A DNA stretch of 64,000 nt from Meconema thalassinum (GCA_946902985.2 OX336389.2:343454444-343518443); one strand, 5' to 3'; positions 32,806-44,385 are shown, counted from the stretch's first letter. The notes: a model not told the origin generated them from the letters alone. Translations and numbers: made by a program.

Positions 32806-32823
32806 TTGGTGCCGAAAACTCCG
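32806..32823 (+). promoter_or_regulatory. Primer-binding site of BEL/Pao element
   Basis: TTGGTGCCGAAAACTCCG starts one base after the 5' LTR, the expected place for a tRNA primer to start minus-strand DNA synthesis. I did not match it to a specific tRNA. Confidence 0.7.
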
Positions 32824-33320
32824 ATTTTAAGTGCTAGAGAGAATTACGTTATAGTGGTGAATAGTTTAAGCCAGCAGTCTACACTACGGACTAGCTTCAC
32901 ACACGAGGAAGAACGACCAACAGAATTGGGCAAGCTACCAACGAGCTACATTTGGAGACGCCATTACCTTACACCATCATACAGATGAGCTATTGAAAAT
33001 TATACTAGCCTAACTAATATTACTTTGTGATATCTAGCACATGTTGCATGCTTATGAAGGCAAAACACATCACATATTGTCAATATCGTTGTCATTAAAA
33101 TAATTGATATTGGACATTCCAAGCAGTGGTGACTTGAACGCCATCTATTAGAAGTACGGGACACTGCATACAGTATTACATGCACGCAACTGCACGCAAC
33201 CCTGGGTACTAATAAACTTCAACTGTCTGCGAGATTCAGAAACCATTAGTCCTCGCTTACCTCAAACACTTTCACATCAGTGCAGAAGTAACTAATGTAT
33301 GACATCAAAAATTCGCATGA
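32824..33320. other. Leader and unidentified filler of BEL/Pao element
   Basis: The first ~150 bp reads like an untranslated leader. From about 33000 to 33320 the sequence matches no part of a Pao polyprotein on either strand. The minus-strand protease breaks off here, so this filler probably arose in the same rearrangement. Confidence 0.5.
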
Positions 33321-33324
33321 TGAT

Positions 33325-34755
33325 TTATGAAATATGCATGTGCTTGGAGATGAAGGTCGACTGACTTCCTGCGTCGAGAACACAGCGAGTAAGTTTGCTT
33401 AAACCTGTGGGTCCTGTAATCCACACCTGAGCGGTCTGTAGGTAAGTAAAGCCGGAGGTTGCTACGCTTATTTTCCCTACTGCCGTTTGAGATGACGGAG
33501 TAGAAAGAGTTCTCTGTTCTCCGTCACAAATAGATCTATGGTGTAACTTCTTACATGTAGCACACTGCGTTTGACCTTTCTTGCTGCAGTCCGAAACAAC
33601 GTGTCCTTGATTTAAACAAAGAAAGCAGCGCTTGTTCGATTTTAGCTTCTGAATGCGATCATACACGGTTGTTATGGTTTTACAGTCTTGACCCCAATGG
33701 CCTCGTCGGTCACAAAATACGCAGAATGGAAGTATCGTCTTCTTCGCTTTTGGTGACGATTTGCTTGATTTGGCATGAATTTGGAGTGCAGCTGTAGTGG
33801 GGATAAGGGTTGCTGAAGCTATAGGATTTCCTCTGATTTTCTGTGTGGTTAGAGCACCGTCAACCTCTTCGTTTAAGAATCGCATCAATTTAGTAATGTG
33901 GCTTTCCATGATATTCTCTCTCTTGGCATGAATAATCCAACGGCGAACAATGTCCTCCGGGAACGCGCGCAGAATTTTCGGAGCTAGCATTCGGCCATAT
34001 TCGTCAACATTTTCTCCCAAGGCCCTGAGGGCCTGTATCCGCCGGTTACATTCGATGAATGTCATGTTTAAGGCGTTGGGCGTGACGTGTGATATAGGCT
34101 GTAGAGTCTCCAGGTAATCCAGATGGGCTTGGATTATTCTGTTTTTGTCACCGTACCGTGAAATGAGAATCTGTTTTGTCTCCTCATATGCGTCAGCGGT
34201 GATTGGAATTCCGTCGACCAGGTTCTTGGGCTCGTCCTCCAAGTACCCGCGAAGAAAAACGTGTTTATCGATACTGGAAATGGAAGGGTTGCCGTCAATA
34301 GATGATTGGAATTGTTCCCAGAAACGGGACCACTTCTCTACGTCTCCTGAGAATGGTTCCAACCTGATCACAGGAAGTTTAACTGTGTGCATTAAGGGTG
34401 GAGGGGGCACAGCGGCGTCTTTGGCAGACGCGAGACTTACATTATCGACAGGTGTTTTTTCTCCAATGGCGCGAGTCGCTTTGAGGATAGCTCTCTTGGC
34501 AAGATCGGTATATTCTTCGCACGAGATGACGTCAACGTTATACTCGGTGTCAGGAAGCACGTCATGGATTTGTTGATCGAGAGTGGTTAGACGGTCTAAT
34601 GCTTCTTGAAGTCTAATCTGATTGTATTCGTAGTCGATCTCTGAGCTAGGTGTTGCATCATTTATTACCGTAGTGAATTTGGTAATAAGTGTTCTTGCCG
34701 TCTTTCTGAGACGTTTCAATTTCTGTAATTGTGAAGGCTGGTCCGGGTTAGACAT
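33325..34755 (-). CDS. BEL/Pao Gag with start of protease, inverted
   Basis: The minus-strand ORF of 476 codons starts MSNPDQPSQLQKLKRLRK. Residues about 125-270 form the DUF1759-type Pao gag domain (LPVIRLEPFSGDVEKWSRFW). Three zinc-knuckle motifs follow: CVFCDRRGHWGQDC, CFLCLNQGHVVSDC and CATCKKLHHRSIC. The frame then enters the aspartic protease (VLDAGSQSTFIS) and stops soon after at HMHIS. In a normal element this segment lies on the same strand as RT. Its ATG end now abuts the RT sequence at about 34766. No stop interrupts the frame, but it cannot be translated from the element's own sense transcript. Confidence 0.93.
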   Translation of the reverse strand: MSNPDQPSQLQKLKRLRKTARTLITKFTTVINDATPSSEIDYEYNQIRLQEALDRLTTLDQQIHDVLPDTEYNVDVISCEEYTDLAKRAILKATRAIGEKTPVDNVSLASAKDAAVPPPPLMHTVKLPVIRLEPFSGDVEKWSRFWEQFQSSIDGNPSISSIDKHVFLRGYLEDEPKNLVDGIPITADAYEETKQILISRYGDKNRIIQAHLDYLETLQPISHVTPNALNMTFIECNRRIQALRALGENVDEYGRMLAPKILRAFPEDIVRRWIIHAKRENIMESHITKLMRFLNEEVDGALTTQKIRGNPIASATLIPTTAALQIHAKSSKSSPKAKKTILPFCVFCDRRGHWGQDCKTITTVYDRIQKLKSNKRCFLCLNQGHVVSDCSKKGQTQCATCKKLHHRSICDGEQRTLSTPSSQTAVGKISVATSGFTYLQTAQVWITGPTGLSKLTRCVLDAGSQSTFISKHMHIS

Positions 34756-34765
34756 AGTGGGTAGG

Positions 34766-37684
34766 GTATTCGACGCATCATCTCATCAGGCTAAGTCACC
34801 CTCTCTTAATGACATGTTGGAGATGGGACCAAATTTATTACCAGAGGCTGTGGCAATTCTCCTGCGTTTCAGACTTCATCGACAGGGGATCATCAGTGAC
34901 ATACAACAAGCCTTTCTTCAGCTAACCCTGGACAGGAAAGACAGAGACTTGACCAGATTCCTCTGGTACAAAGTGATTCAAGACGACGGAGGACACTTCC
35001 ACACAACAAATGACATAGTCACTTATCGTTTCACTAGGCTCCCTTTCGGCCTGACCTGCAGTCCTTTCCTCCTCTCAGCAACCATCAGGGAACATGCGGA
35101 CAAACACACACTCTCCTTTCCTAACGCTGCACCACTAATCAACAGCAACACCTTCATGGACGACATTGTTGTGGGAGCAGCAGATGACAACTTGGCAGTC
35201 ACCTTGTATTATGAACTCACTGCCTTAATGAAGATGCTCAATTTCCCTCTTGCAAAATGGGCAACAAATTCCGATGTACTGAGAGCCGTTTGGAAGGCAG
35301 AAGGACGAGAGACTGCGCTGCAGACTCAGGTGCTAGGAATAAACTGGTGCACTTCAAGTGATTCTTTTATGGTGGACACGAAGGAAATCCTTGATAAAAT
35401 CCCAGAAGGACCAACCACAAAAAGACAGCTTTTGAAGATCGTCAGCAGCTTTTACGACCCCCTTGGCTTGTTCTCTCCGGTATCTCTTGTGGGGAAACGA
35501 TTGTTTCAGGATACTTGGTGCCGGGGTATTGATTGGAATGAACTGTTACCCAACGATCTTGCCGCACACTGGCATGCTTGGATATCTACGCTCTCCTCGC
35601 TCTCGCCAATACGCATACCGCGCTGGCTCCACACTTCAAGTAAAGAAGACACTCAGGTTCATGTGTTTTGCGACGCTTCAGAGCGAGCTTACGGAGCAGC
35701 CTTGTATATTCGCGCAACTAATGAGGACACTATCTCTACTCACCTAGCCTACAGCAAATCCAGACTGACTCCCGTTAAGAAAGTCACACTACCACGCCTT
35801 GAACTCCTTGCAGCCTTAGTGGGAGCACGGCTTCTACGATATTTTGCAAAAGCAACCAATTTCGACACTTCCCATGCTACTTTATGGACGGACTCCACTG
35901 TGACATTGGGTTGGATACGAGGAAATCCAAATAAATGGAAGACCTTCGTCTGCAACCGTGTGACGGAGATACAGTCCTACACAACACCATCACAGTGGAG
36001 ACACTGCCCCGGATCTGACAACCCTGCAGATCACCTCTCTCGGGGACTTCTACCTGGTCAGATCCAGTCCTTAGATATATGGTGGCATGGACCTTCCTGG
36101 TTAACACAGGAAGATTCTTACTGGCCTCAGGACGCACCATCGCTTCCATCACTCCCAGAAACAAAGAACACTGTGCAGACTGTCCTTCACGTCGATTTGC
36201 CAGAATTGATCATAGACTCCACCCAGTTCAGTTCCTACACGCGCCTTCTACGCGTTACAGCTTGGGTACTTCGTCTGACGCGAATCCTTCGCCACAAAGA
36301 CCACGAAAACGGGGAACTCACTGCTCAAGAACTTATTGCGGCGCGTACCTACTGGATAAAGGTCGTGCAGAAAGACTGCTTTCCTGCTGAACTTGGAGCT
36401 CTACAATCCAACGTCCCTCTCCCAGTAAGATCCAAACTACGATGCTACAACCCCTTTCTAGAAGACGGTGTTCTGCGGCTTGGAGGGCGACTGGAGAGTG
36501 CTGACATTACTCACCAGCAGAGGCATCCCATAATTCTCGATGGCGACCATCACTTTACACAACTTATGATCAGAGACACACACATCCGCCTCCATCACTT
36601 GGGAGTGCGAATTGTTCTTTCAGACCTTCGGATGACCTTCTGGATACTGCGTGCTCGTCGTGCCATCAAGAAGATACTATATCGCTGCCTTCCTTGCAAA
36701 ATGGCCCGAAATCGTCCCAGTCAAGTACTTGAGGCGCAACTCCCACCACAGCGTGTCATTCCACAGAAGGCTTTTGCAGTAACTGGCATTGACTTTGCTG
36801 GACCGTTATACGTAAGGGAAGGTCATACAACTAAAAAATGCTACATCACGCTCTTCACGTGCGCAACGACCCGAGCCCTTCACTTAGAACTTTGCCGAGA
36901 TATGAGCACTGACAAGTTTCTGCAAGCACTGCAGCGGTTTGTGGCGAGACGTGGCATTCCACACACTATCTATTCTGACAATGCCCAGACATTCCACTGT
37001 GCAAATCGAGAACTGGCGGGACTATGGGCTACCGTTTCCGATACGAAGGCTTGCCAGTACCTATCACGAAACAACATCACGTGGAAGTTCATCGCACCAC
37101 GCGCGGCTTGGCGGGGAGGCTGGTGGGAAAGAATGGTTGGCTCCACCAAGCGATGCTTGCGAAAGACACTTGGGCGCTCTTCTGTAGATGAAGATGGTTT
37201 GCAGACGATACTGACATCTATCGAAGCCGCGCTGAACTCCAGACCACTCACCAAAGACGACGACGCCAACATGCTCACCCCAGCTCACTTCCTTGTCGGT
37301 GGACAACTCAATGCACTGCCCTCTGGACCTGAACCTCAGCCCGGTTGCCCCTTTAAAGAATACAGACTTCAGCAACAACTGGCGGACCATTTCTGGAAAC
37401 GATGGAGCAAGGAATACCTGCTTCAGCTTCAGAGTTTCCACCAGGTGAAGCAACCTAAAGGAACGTCACCACGACTGAGGCTCGGAGACATCGTTCTACT
37501 CCAGGACGAGGTGCGGCCTCGACATCTGTGGAGGAAGGCCCGGATTCAGGAGCTGAAACCAGGCAGAGATGGACTTATCCGGACGGTGATTCTATCCACG
37601 CCAGAGGGGACCCAGATCGCCCGACCTGTCCAGCTGGTCATCCCCCTTGAGGTTGACCAGGGTGGGGAGGATGTTGGGGAATGA
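34766..37684 (+). CDS. BEL/Pao Pol: RT, RNase H, integrase (5' part missing)
   Basis: The frame is open from upstream, but Pol homology starts at VFDASSHQ, so the first RT residues and most of the protease are lost. The RT has SDIQQAFLQL, the RLPFGLTCSPF block and FMDD as the catalytic box. RNase H follows with VFCDASERAYGAALY, and an integrase zinc-binding segment with HHLGV...CLPCKMARN. The integrase core has GIDFAGP, YSDNAQTF and WWERMVGSTK, giving all three acidic residues. A DUF5641-type C-terminus (LRLGDIVLLQDE, RHLWRKARI) closes the protein inside the 3' LTR. There are no internal stops over about 970 codons. Confidence 0.93.
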   Translation, partial: VFDASSHQAKSPSLNDMLEMGPNLLPEAVAILLRFRLHRQGIISDIQQAFLQLTLDRKDRDLTRFLWYKVIQDDGGHFHTTNDIVTYRFTRLPFGLTCSPFLLSATIREHADKHTLSFPNAAPLINSNTFMDDIVVGAADDNLAVTLYYELTALMKMLNFPLAKWATNSDVLRAVWKAEGRETALQTQVLGINWCTSSDSFMVDTKEILDKIPEGPTTKRQLLKIVSSFYDPLGLFSPVSLVGKRLFQDTWCRGIDWNELLPNDLAAHWHAWISTLSSLSPIRIPRWLHTSSKEDTQVHVFCDASERAYGAALYIRATNEDTISTHLAYSKSRLTPVKKVTLPRLELLAALVGARLLRYFAKATNFDTSHATLWTDSTVTLGWIRGNPNKWKTFVCNRVTEIQSYTTPSQWRHCPGSDNPADHLSRGLLPGQIQSLDIWWHGPSWLTQEDSYWPQDAPSLPSLPETKNTVQTVLHVDLPELIIDSTQFSSYTRLLRVTAWVLRLTRILRHKDHENGELTAQELIAARTYWIKVVQKDCFPAELGALQSNVPLPVRSKLRCYNPFLEDGVLRLGGRLESADITHQQRHPIILDGDHHFTQLMIRDTHIRLHHLGVRIVLSDLRMTFWILRARRAIKKILYRCLPCKMARNRPSQVLEAQLPPQRVIPQKAFAVTGIDFAGPLYVREGHTTKKCYITLFTCATTRALHLELCRDMSTDKFLQALQRFVARRGIPHTIYSDNAQTFHCANRELAGLWATVSDTKACQYLSRNNITWKFIAPRAAWRGGWWERMVGSTKRCLRKTLGRSSVDEDGLQTILTSIEAALNSRPLTKDDDANMLTPAHFLVGGQLNALPSGPEPQPGCPFKEYRLQQQLADHFWKRWSKEYLLQLQSFHQVKQPKGTSPRLRLGDIVLLQDEVRPRHLWRKARIQELKPGRDGLIRTVILSTPEGTQIARPVQLVIPLEVDQGGEDVGE
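37660..37671 (+). promoter_or_regulatory. Polypurine tract
   Basis: GGTGGGGAGGA directly precedes the 3' LTR, the usual start site for plus-strand DNA synthesis in LTR elements. Confidence 0.7.
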
Positions 37685-37807
37685 AACAAGGACAATGTGT
37701 TAATGTAACTTGCCGCTAGAGTGTGTTGTATGTTGTAGTTACTAAGGGAATAAAATAGTGAATGTCACGGTGTTGTTCTTCCTAACTTCACGCTATAATA
37801 CCCCACA
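37672..37807 (+). repeat. 3' LTR of BEL/Pao element
   Basis: Identical to the 5' LTR as read. The Pol stop codon (37682-37684) lies 10 bp inside it. Confidence 0.95.
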
Positions 37808-37812
37808 ACAGC

Positions 37813-38366
37813 AGTGGCCAGCCTAGCGGCTTACTCCAGAACCATGCGGAGGAGGAGGATAACGAAGACTTGACGTAATATCTCCGTGAGAAGACCGAAT
37901 AACTTATTGGTGTAGTGCAATGGCGTGTACAAAATGTAACGTTGGCCCTCTGCTTGACGCGTCTTAGAAGAACACGCCTCAGCTGCACCACAGAGCAAAT
38001 CTCTTGCTCTTTAGGGAGTCGCTGCGGTTGATATCGCCGCCTTTTTTTTATCCCGGCTTACCACCATTGTACTGGTCAGTCCAGGAACGTAGTTGAACGT
38101 CGAGCGCTCTTCTCGGCGTTGCGCTCCGTGCTGATCCCTCTGCGCTTCAACCATCATAGTCGACGATCTACTAGTGCTTATAATAGCAGCAGTGAGTTCG
38201 TCAAGGGGCTTGCCATCAAGCCGGAAAGAGTTATCCACCCCTTACTTCCACTTACACCTCCGTTCCCTCATCTACAACCCTCTCTTCTACCGTATAAATG
38301 GATTCTTAGTTGTAAGGGCCGTTTACTCCAGCTCTTTACTAGCGATTAGTTAGTTAATTACTATTT
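37813..38366. other. Intergenic stretch, no gene recognised
   Basis: The first part continues the DNA interrupted by the BEL element. Near 38325-38366 it contains a copy of the GATTAGTTAGT motif that also flanks the SINE at 22299. No coding signal was identified. Confidence 0.45.
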
Positions 38367-38379
38367 ACTAACTTAAATA

Positions 38380-38711
38380 GAGCCTCCGTGGCTTAGGCGG
38401 CAGCACGCCGGCCTCTCACCGCTGGGTCCGTGTTCAAATCCCGGTCACTCCATGTCAGATCTGTGCTGGACAAAACGGAGGCAGACAGGTTTTTCTCCGG
38501 GTACTCCAGTTTGCCCTGTCAAAATTTCATTCCAGCAACACTCTACACTATCATTTCATTTCATCTGTCATTCATTTAAGCATTGCCCCAGAGGAGTGCG
38601 TCAGGCCTCGGCAGCCGGCACAGTTCATATCCTCGCCGCTAGATGGGGGCTTCATTCATTCCATTCCTGACCCGGTCGGAGACTGGAAGCAGGCTGTGGA
38701 TTTTCATTTTC
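38380..38711 (+). mobile_element. SINE-A, full length
   Basis: It starts GAGCCTCCGTGGCTTAGGCGG and ends GGCTGTGGATTTTCATTTTC. The 13-bp duplication ACTAACTTAAATA lies at 38367-38379 and 38712-38724. Confidence 0.93.
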
Positions 38712-38799
38712 ACTAACTTAAATACTAGAGTGGCTCTCGCGCATGCGTAGACTCAGTTTCACCTTGAAGAATCACGGCGGACCGACCAAGAAGCATAGC

Positions 38800-39175
38800 C
38801 TATAGAAACTTATCGTTGTTTGTGATGCTTCCTTGAGATTTTCGGGAACATAATTATAAAGGAAGGGAAATACAGAAGATGTTATTCATGGCAAAAGCTT
38901 ATAATGATAAGTATTTAGGTGAACTGTGTAGTCAGTGTTTACTTAGGTTAATAGGATACGTTCTCCCCGTTGTCTTCGTAGCGTAATTGGTTGCGTTGCA
39001 TAGCATGAGTTTATTATGCAGAGATGGAAGGAGTTTGAATCCCACTTCGGATGTGTTTTTAGATGTATTTCCGTATTCTTCTTTCTTGGTTTTAGTAGCA
39101 TGTATGATCTTTTATCATGTCATTGTCATAAAAATATTTTATATTCATATGCATGAAAGTTCGTGTGAAACTCGG
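38800..39175 (+). mobile_element. SINE-H-like repeat
   Basis: A tRNA-like core (TAGCGTAATTGG; GTTTGAATCCCACTTCGG) sits in a longer repeat that also occurs, split, at 23960-25135. Both copies contain TTGAGATTTTC and TTTCTTTCTTGG blocks. Confidence 0.55.
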
Positions 39176-41040
39176 AAACAAACCGCCATTGCAAAATGCA
39201 CGTGGTAGAGATCAGCTGTTTCCCCCCACTTTAACGATGCCAATGTTTTGTTTTATGTATCGTAAATTATAGATTATTGAGGAGTGTCGGAACAAAAACC
39301 GATAAATCCACTTTTACTGCATCCGTGCGTTTGTGGTCCTGGAAGGAATATTGGATGAAAAGTGATTTAAAATATGATTCTACATACGTCTTCTATCAAG
39401 AGCTGCTCAATCTAACTAAAAGGTCGTTTGAAATGTCACAATGTCGGCATTGTCTTATACATTTTGCAATGATTGCGTTGCTTGACTTGTCGAGCAACAT
39501 ATTTTATTGATGTTATAATGAACTGGTATTTGGGTAAGTTGATAAACCAGTACCACGAGCTAAATATTCTGGCACGTTAGTGTTTATTTATGTATGGTAT
39601 ATAAGCCTCATCGTGCGACATTGATCACATAGCCTATTTATCGGTGCTGGAGTTGTTTTGAGGTGAGTAATGATAAAGACCATATTACGACCATTTTTCA
39701 ATCTTAAAATATTATTTTTATGTTTATAGTATAAAATGACTACAACGTTTGGATACTGAGTTTTTAGTTTGAAATTGTAATTCATCACAATGTAGGTCAC
39801 GTACCGATAGCAATTTAGTCCATTAGAAATTCCATTTAATAGGCGGGAGAGTCTCTAAATGGAAACGACCAATATAATATAATATGCTAACAGACTATTT
39901 AATTCTTCACGCAACTACTTTTTTTTTCTTTTCAGAAAACTGTTCGTGAATATTTTTTCCGTTTCAACCTCGGGGATTCGTAAGAACTGATCTTGTTGCC
40001 TGCCGCGCTGTTTACTACTAGACTACCCAGCGTATCACTATCTTCAGACTACTGTAGATGCAGAGTGTGACGCTCCATCACTGTCGCACCACCACAATGT
40101 ACAGATGTCCTTCCGACATGTCTATGCAGCAATTGGCTTGTTGCCCCAGTAGGTTATTCAACTCCCGTTCAGTGTGCCTGTCGATGTAATTTGGAGGCAT
40201 GTTGAAAGGGAAACTTGTAGTTTTACTTGACTGTTAATCTCACGATCATAAGCCACGTGACCTCTGCTTAACGTAGAATCCAAACCACTAGACGTGACAT
40301 TTCACTATGAAATATTGCAGTCGCCAGCCGTGCCATCATAAGCCATGTTTTATGGGTAGGGGGTGATGGCGAAATGTCGCACAACGCACCAGTTACTTTG
40401 GTCGCGTGCACGTTCATCCCAGAAAAGTTTGTGATGATTGTCGTCGGTAGGTTCAAAAACACCCCTTGTAAGCCATTAGATTATCAGATTGAATATTACA
40501 TGTAACCGCCACCTCGAATGGGATCATTTGGGTCATCTCGACGCTTTAAGGATAAATTGGAGTAATAATGATCTTCAATAAATGCTCTTACTTTTTACTA
40601 ACATGTATTTTACCACTTCTGGAGAATTATGGGGACGAATGATTACAATTACTTAAAGACCAAATCACTGCGAGGATTTCGACATTTAAATAGCTTATCG
40701 TGTTGGAAGCTATTTTTCAGTGTTGCCTTAGTAAACGAAATTTGAAATACGATTGTACCCAATTGTGATGGGTATTGATTTACAAGCCTGAGTGTAAGAG
40801 ATCTGATGATGATTGCTTGACGATTGAAACTAGTAATCCAAGGGATTATAGTGAATTTATTGGTAACATGTATTTTTTTTCAGGTATAGGGAATAGCACG
40901 CATCACAAATGGGTACAATTATATTGACTGACTGAAAAGCATTTCATATTTCATTTAAAAGGAAACGACACTGTATTAATTTAATTTGCAGTAGCGTTCT
41001 AGGCTACATAGTTGTGAATTGTGAATTAACCATAAGTTTG
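39176..41040. other. Intergenic stretch, no gene recognised
   Basis: AT-rich DNA. The ORFs at 39277-39510 and 40268-40462 are short and unlike known families. I see no inverted or tandem repeats here. Confidence 0.45.
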
Positions 41041-41044
41041 TTTT

Positions 41045-41185
41045 AAATCACCGCCCCGCGGCGCAGCGGTGCGTCTTAAATTGCGCATCATGACTATGAT
41101 GGGGAGCTACAACAAGTCTGAAATCCGAAGGTTCGAATCCCGGCGCTGACAGTGGTAAATCCGAAGTCCAAAAACAAACTGCCGT
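41045..41185 (+). mobile_element. SINE-I, tRNA-like head
   Basis: GCGGCGCAGCGGTGCGTC is followed by AAGGTTCGAATCCCGGCGCTGACAG, a clear B box. The segment GAATCCCGGCGCTGACAG also occurs at about 61110. The region between the boxes is too long for a functional tRNA. Confidence 0.55.
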
Positions 41186-41289
41186 CATGACTTAAAATCG
41201 TGATTTTCTTGATTAATAGCAAAGATGCAATCGACGACTTTACAAGGAATATTTTAGTGTCCTTACACAACCTCCGATGACTGATCAAA

Positions 41290-43020
41290 ACTAGTGAAAT
41301 GTCTCTCCTAGAGAGGTGGAGACCGCGACCTCGACATCGCAGGCAAGTAGCTGGGAGGAGATGACGGCAGTGCGGTGCAGCTTATTAGTTGTACTGCACA
41401 CTGTTGCATTTCACCTGTTGCTCATAACCATTGTCCACGCTTCTCTCCACTAGTTGCGTCCCTGTCGTCATGTTCACTTTACACCCTTTCCCGGAGACAT
41501 ACATTACGCGCACATGTTATTCTTTAATGCGCTTTTCGACCACTTATTGACGCATGTTAGACAATAATATGTCCAATTTTGTCATGATGAAACACATCTA
41601 TCTTGGGTGTCACATTTATTTTGTTGGGTGTATAAGTGGGTGAGAGAATGGAAGAAGGGAGTGGGAGTAGTAAACAATAATTGGATTTCTTCAAGCTGTA
41701 TCAAAAGATTGAGTTGTTTATTTTGTTGTGGTAGAGTTGCGGGAGCTTATTGTCTCTCCCCAGCGTTAACGGCAGCGCTTCTTGGGTTAGACAAATGGAA
41801 TTTGGGTTGGTGCTGAGTGTTGGTGAGAGAGGTGCGGTGTGCTTGGGAACTCCACCGGATGCTCGCGCATGCACGAGTCGTCCCGCATCGACCCGCAGCA
41901 TCCCTTCCTTCGCATGAGATGAGCCGTTTCGAAAGTCCACAGTTAGTGCCAAGCCAAGCCTGAGTCTAGCGGGTAATGTTCGTTATGACCGTCCGGCTGT
42001 GTTTCAAACGTAAGAAGACAGTGTAGTAGCGATCCTTCAGCTGGGTGCTTACTGAGTTGCCTGAGAGTATGCGTGCGTGAGTGAATGTGCATGTGCCAGA
42101 CTCCCCTATCAGTTTTCCCTAAAACTGGGTCATATACATTAACTTCCCTTTTTCAAGTACAGAGGCGGCTTAGGAATGGTTTGGTTTTGATTTGTAAACT
42201 CGCCCTATTAGATTGGCTTTAAATTAATTTCTTATGTGATATTTATTTGTAGGGACCGTACTTTTACTTATTCCTCGAAGGAATAATTTGTAAAGGGCAA
42301 TTTTGGACATGGGCCACATGTCGAAATAGCTGAGTGAAGGAAAATGTATGAAATGCAGTCATAGTATTCAACGTAGGAAATTAGAGTTCATCTCAATAGA
42401 GCTCTTCCTATTTCGTATCCTACCTCTACGCTATTTTATGAGGTTTACAGAAGCAAGTAAATGGAACTTGGAGTTTCTTGATTTGACAGGAAGGCCAAAT
42501 TAGTCACCTTATTTCTGCATTACTTAGATTTTCTGTCTTAAAAATCACAACATTCCGAATTTGGAATTTATATCGCAGTCTTTTCTTGTATTATTTGTAT
42601 GTTCAAATTCTTAAAATCAGCCTCATTTAAGCCGAGAACACTCCCAAAAATTCGTTTGAGAAGAGAGTGCAATTTTTTGTTTTATTTTCTGAGTCACCTT
42701 CTTATTACTTCGCGGGTGTGGATTGTTCACATTATTCTCGCTCGTTTCTGTGAGTACAGTAGATTTACGGAGGGAGAGCTGACAGTCCCATTAGTGTATT
42801 ATACATGTTTTTACACAGAAACATGTTGGCTGTTGCGTCTGAACCATTTCGGTTTAACGTTGGGTTCCTATCCAGTTTTCTTTCCTTTTATCAAGATGCA
42901 GTGCCACGAAAATGAGCTTTTTTTTTGAATCGTAAAGAACTAATTGAATATATTCAATGTGTGAAATAGGGAAGTTTTTCCACTGAAATCAAAAAACTTC
43001 TAGGATCACTGAACATTGTC
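41290..43020. other. Intergenic stretch, no gene recognised
   Basis: Includes the ORFs at 41607-41816 and 42599-42928, which show no conserved motif. No repeats were found. Confidence 0.45.
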
Positions 43021-43025
43021 AAAAG

Positions 43026-43141
43026 AGTGCGACAGGCTTCGGCAGCCAGCTCAGTTCATATCCTCGCCGCTAGATGGGGGCTTCATTCATTCCATTCCCT
43101 GACCCGGTCGGTCGACTGGAAGCAGGCTGTGGATTTTCATT
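43026..43141 (+). mobile_element. SINE-A, 5'-truncated
   Basis: Only the 3' third is present (GCGACAGGCTTCGGCAGCC... to GGCTGTGGATTTTCATT), as after incomplete target-primed reverse transcription. Confidence 0.85.
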
Positions 43142-43144
43142 ATA

Positions 43145-44385
43145 GAGGGATACATTAAGTGTGGAAACCAATTTAATTATCGTTGGTCTGAAGGAGATCA
43201 AACTGTGGCCTTTCCGACCTTTACTTCCGATGACGTGACGGTTTCACTGTCTAAAATTTTTTGGAAAGTTCGTTTTTTGTTGTTGTAATTTTTGGTTTTC
43301 AAATCGTAGTATCCTATTTTATGGACGCTGTGATTTACACGTGGTTTTCAAAATTTGGCAGTTAGGTAGCCTGGCAGCACGTACGTTCATCGGTTGACGC
43401 TTTAGTTGTGTACCGTATTTAAGAGCAGTCCATAGGAAGACGAGGATGTTATTATTGTCTGATGAATTCCTCTCACATAAATGATCGTAGACTTGTATGG
43501 TTTAATCCTAATAGGATTTAGAAATTACGTACTGAAATGTTTACTTCGTTCAAGTTGTGCTTTACGTATTCGTATGCTACTTGAAATTAAATCTTCGATA
43601 TATATGTGATTGTATTTTATGCTCATCAATGTTTTTACAGCGTGGAATTCTAGACATGAGAACTTAGGCGATGGTCGCTGAGCGTACAACGCTGGCGATC
43701 TTCGTTCCATTACACGTAGTTGCATACATACGTGGAGATGATTCCTTTACAATGATCAGCGTCTTCTCAGTTGATATTTCAAATCGACAGCGATGACTGT
43801 CGGCCATTCGATAAATAAAAGAGTAACAACTTAGCAATATGGCAGCAAAACAACATGCTTTTTGTAATTACTCGAGATTCAATGATGACATTTTCTTAAA
43901 TTGTAGTACCAATCACCATATTCCTTATACCATATGTGGTGAAGTATATATAGGGCACTGAAGCATCCTTCTGTACGTGTAGTTATTAGTTTCACGTATT
44001 TGGATCTCCTTCATTCGAAGTAAATACATTTTAATCTTCCTGCTCCAAGCGCAGTAACATGCAGTATAAGTAACCCCTGATAACATGTAAGCACCAGTTT
44101 CTTGTGAACCAGGGAATTAGTCTTATTCAGCAGAAAAGGTATATTCCCTTCTCATTGAAAAACGATGCTCACTGGCCAAGAAAATACATGTGTGCTCAGT
44201 GTTCATTCCAGCAGACACATCCATGGTTCTAAGAAATGCACATGTCTAGTATTGCCTGGTGATTTGCCTCTCGGTATCGGGGTGAGAATAAATAAAAGGA
44301 TCGTGCAGATGTGTACATATGTACCCAATTTATTGCTCTCGCTTGCCGTGACTTTGTAATAATTGTAATAATTAAATACTGTATA
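43145..44385. other. Intergenic stretch, no gene recognised
   Basis: No ORF of note and no TE ends seen before the satellite array. Confidence 0.45.

Larger units (their letters stand above)
32669..37807 (+). mobile_element. BEL/Pao LTR retrotransposon with inverted gag-protease segment
   Basis: The 136-bp LTRs at 32669-32804 and 37672-37807 are identical as far as I can read, begin TGTTGGGG and end CCCCACA. The 5-bp duplication ACAGC is at 32664-32668 and 37808-37812. A primer-binding-type site (TTGGTGCCGAAAACTCCG) follows the left LTR, and a purine-rich tract (GGTGGGGAGGA) precedes the right LTR. Inside, the RT-RNase H-integrase part is on the plus strand but gag-protease (33325-34755) is on the minus strand. 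Identical LTRs imply a recent insertion. Confidence 0.95.

Noticed and set aside
42599..42928. 109-codon ORF as a host gene
   Set aside because: No recognisable domain, AT-rich, no splice or promoter context.
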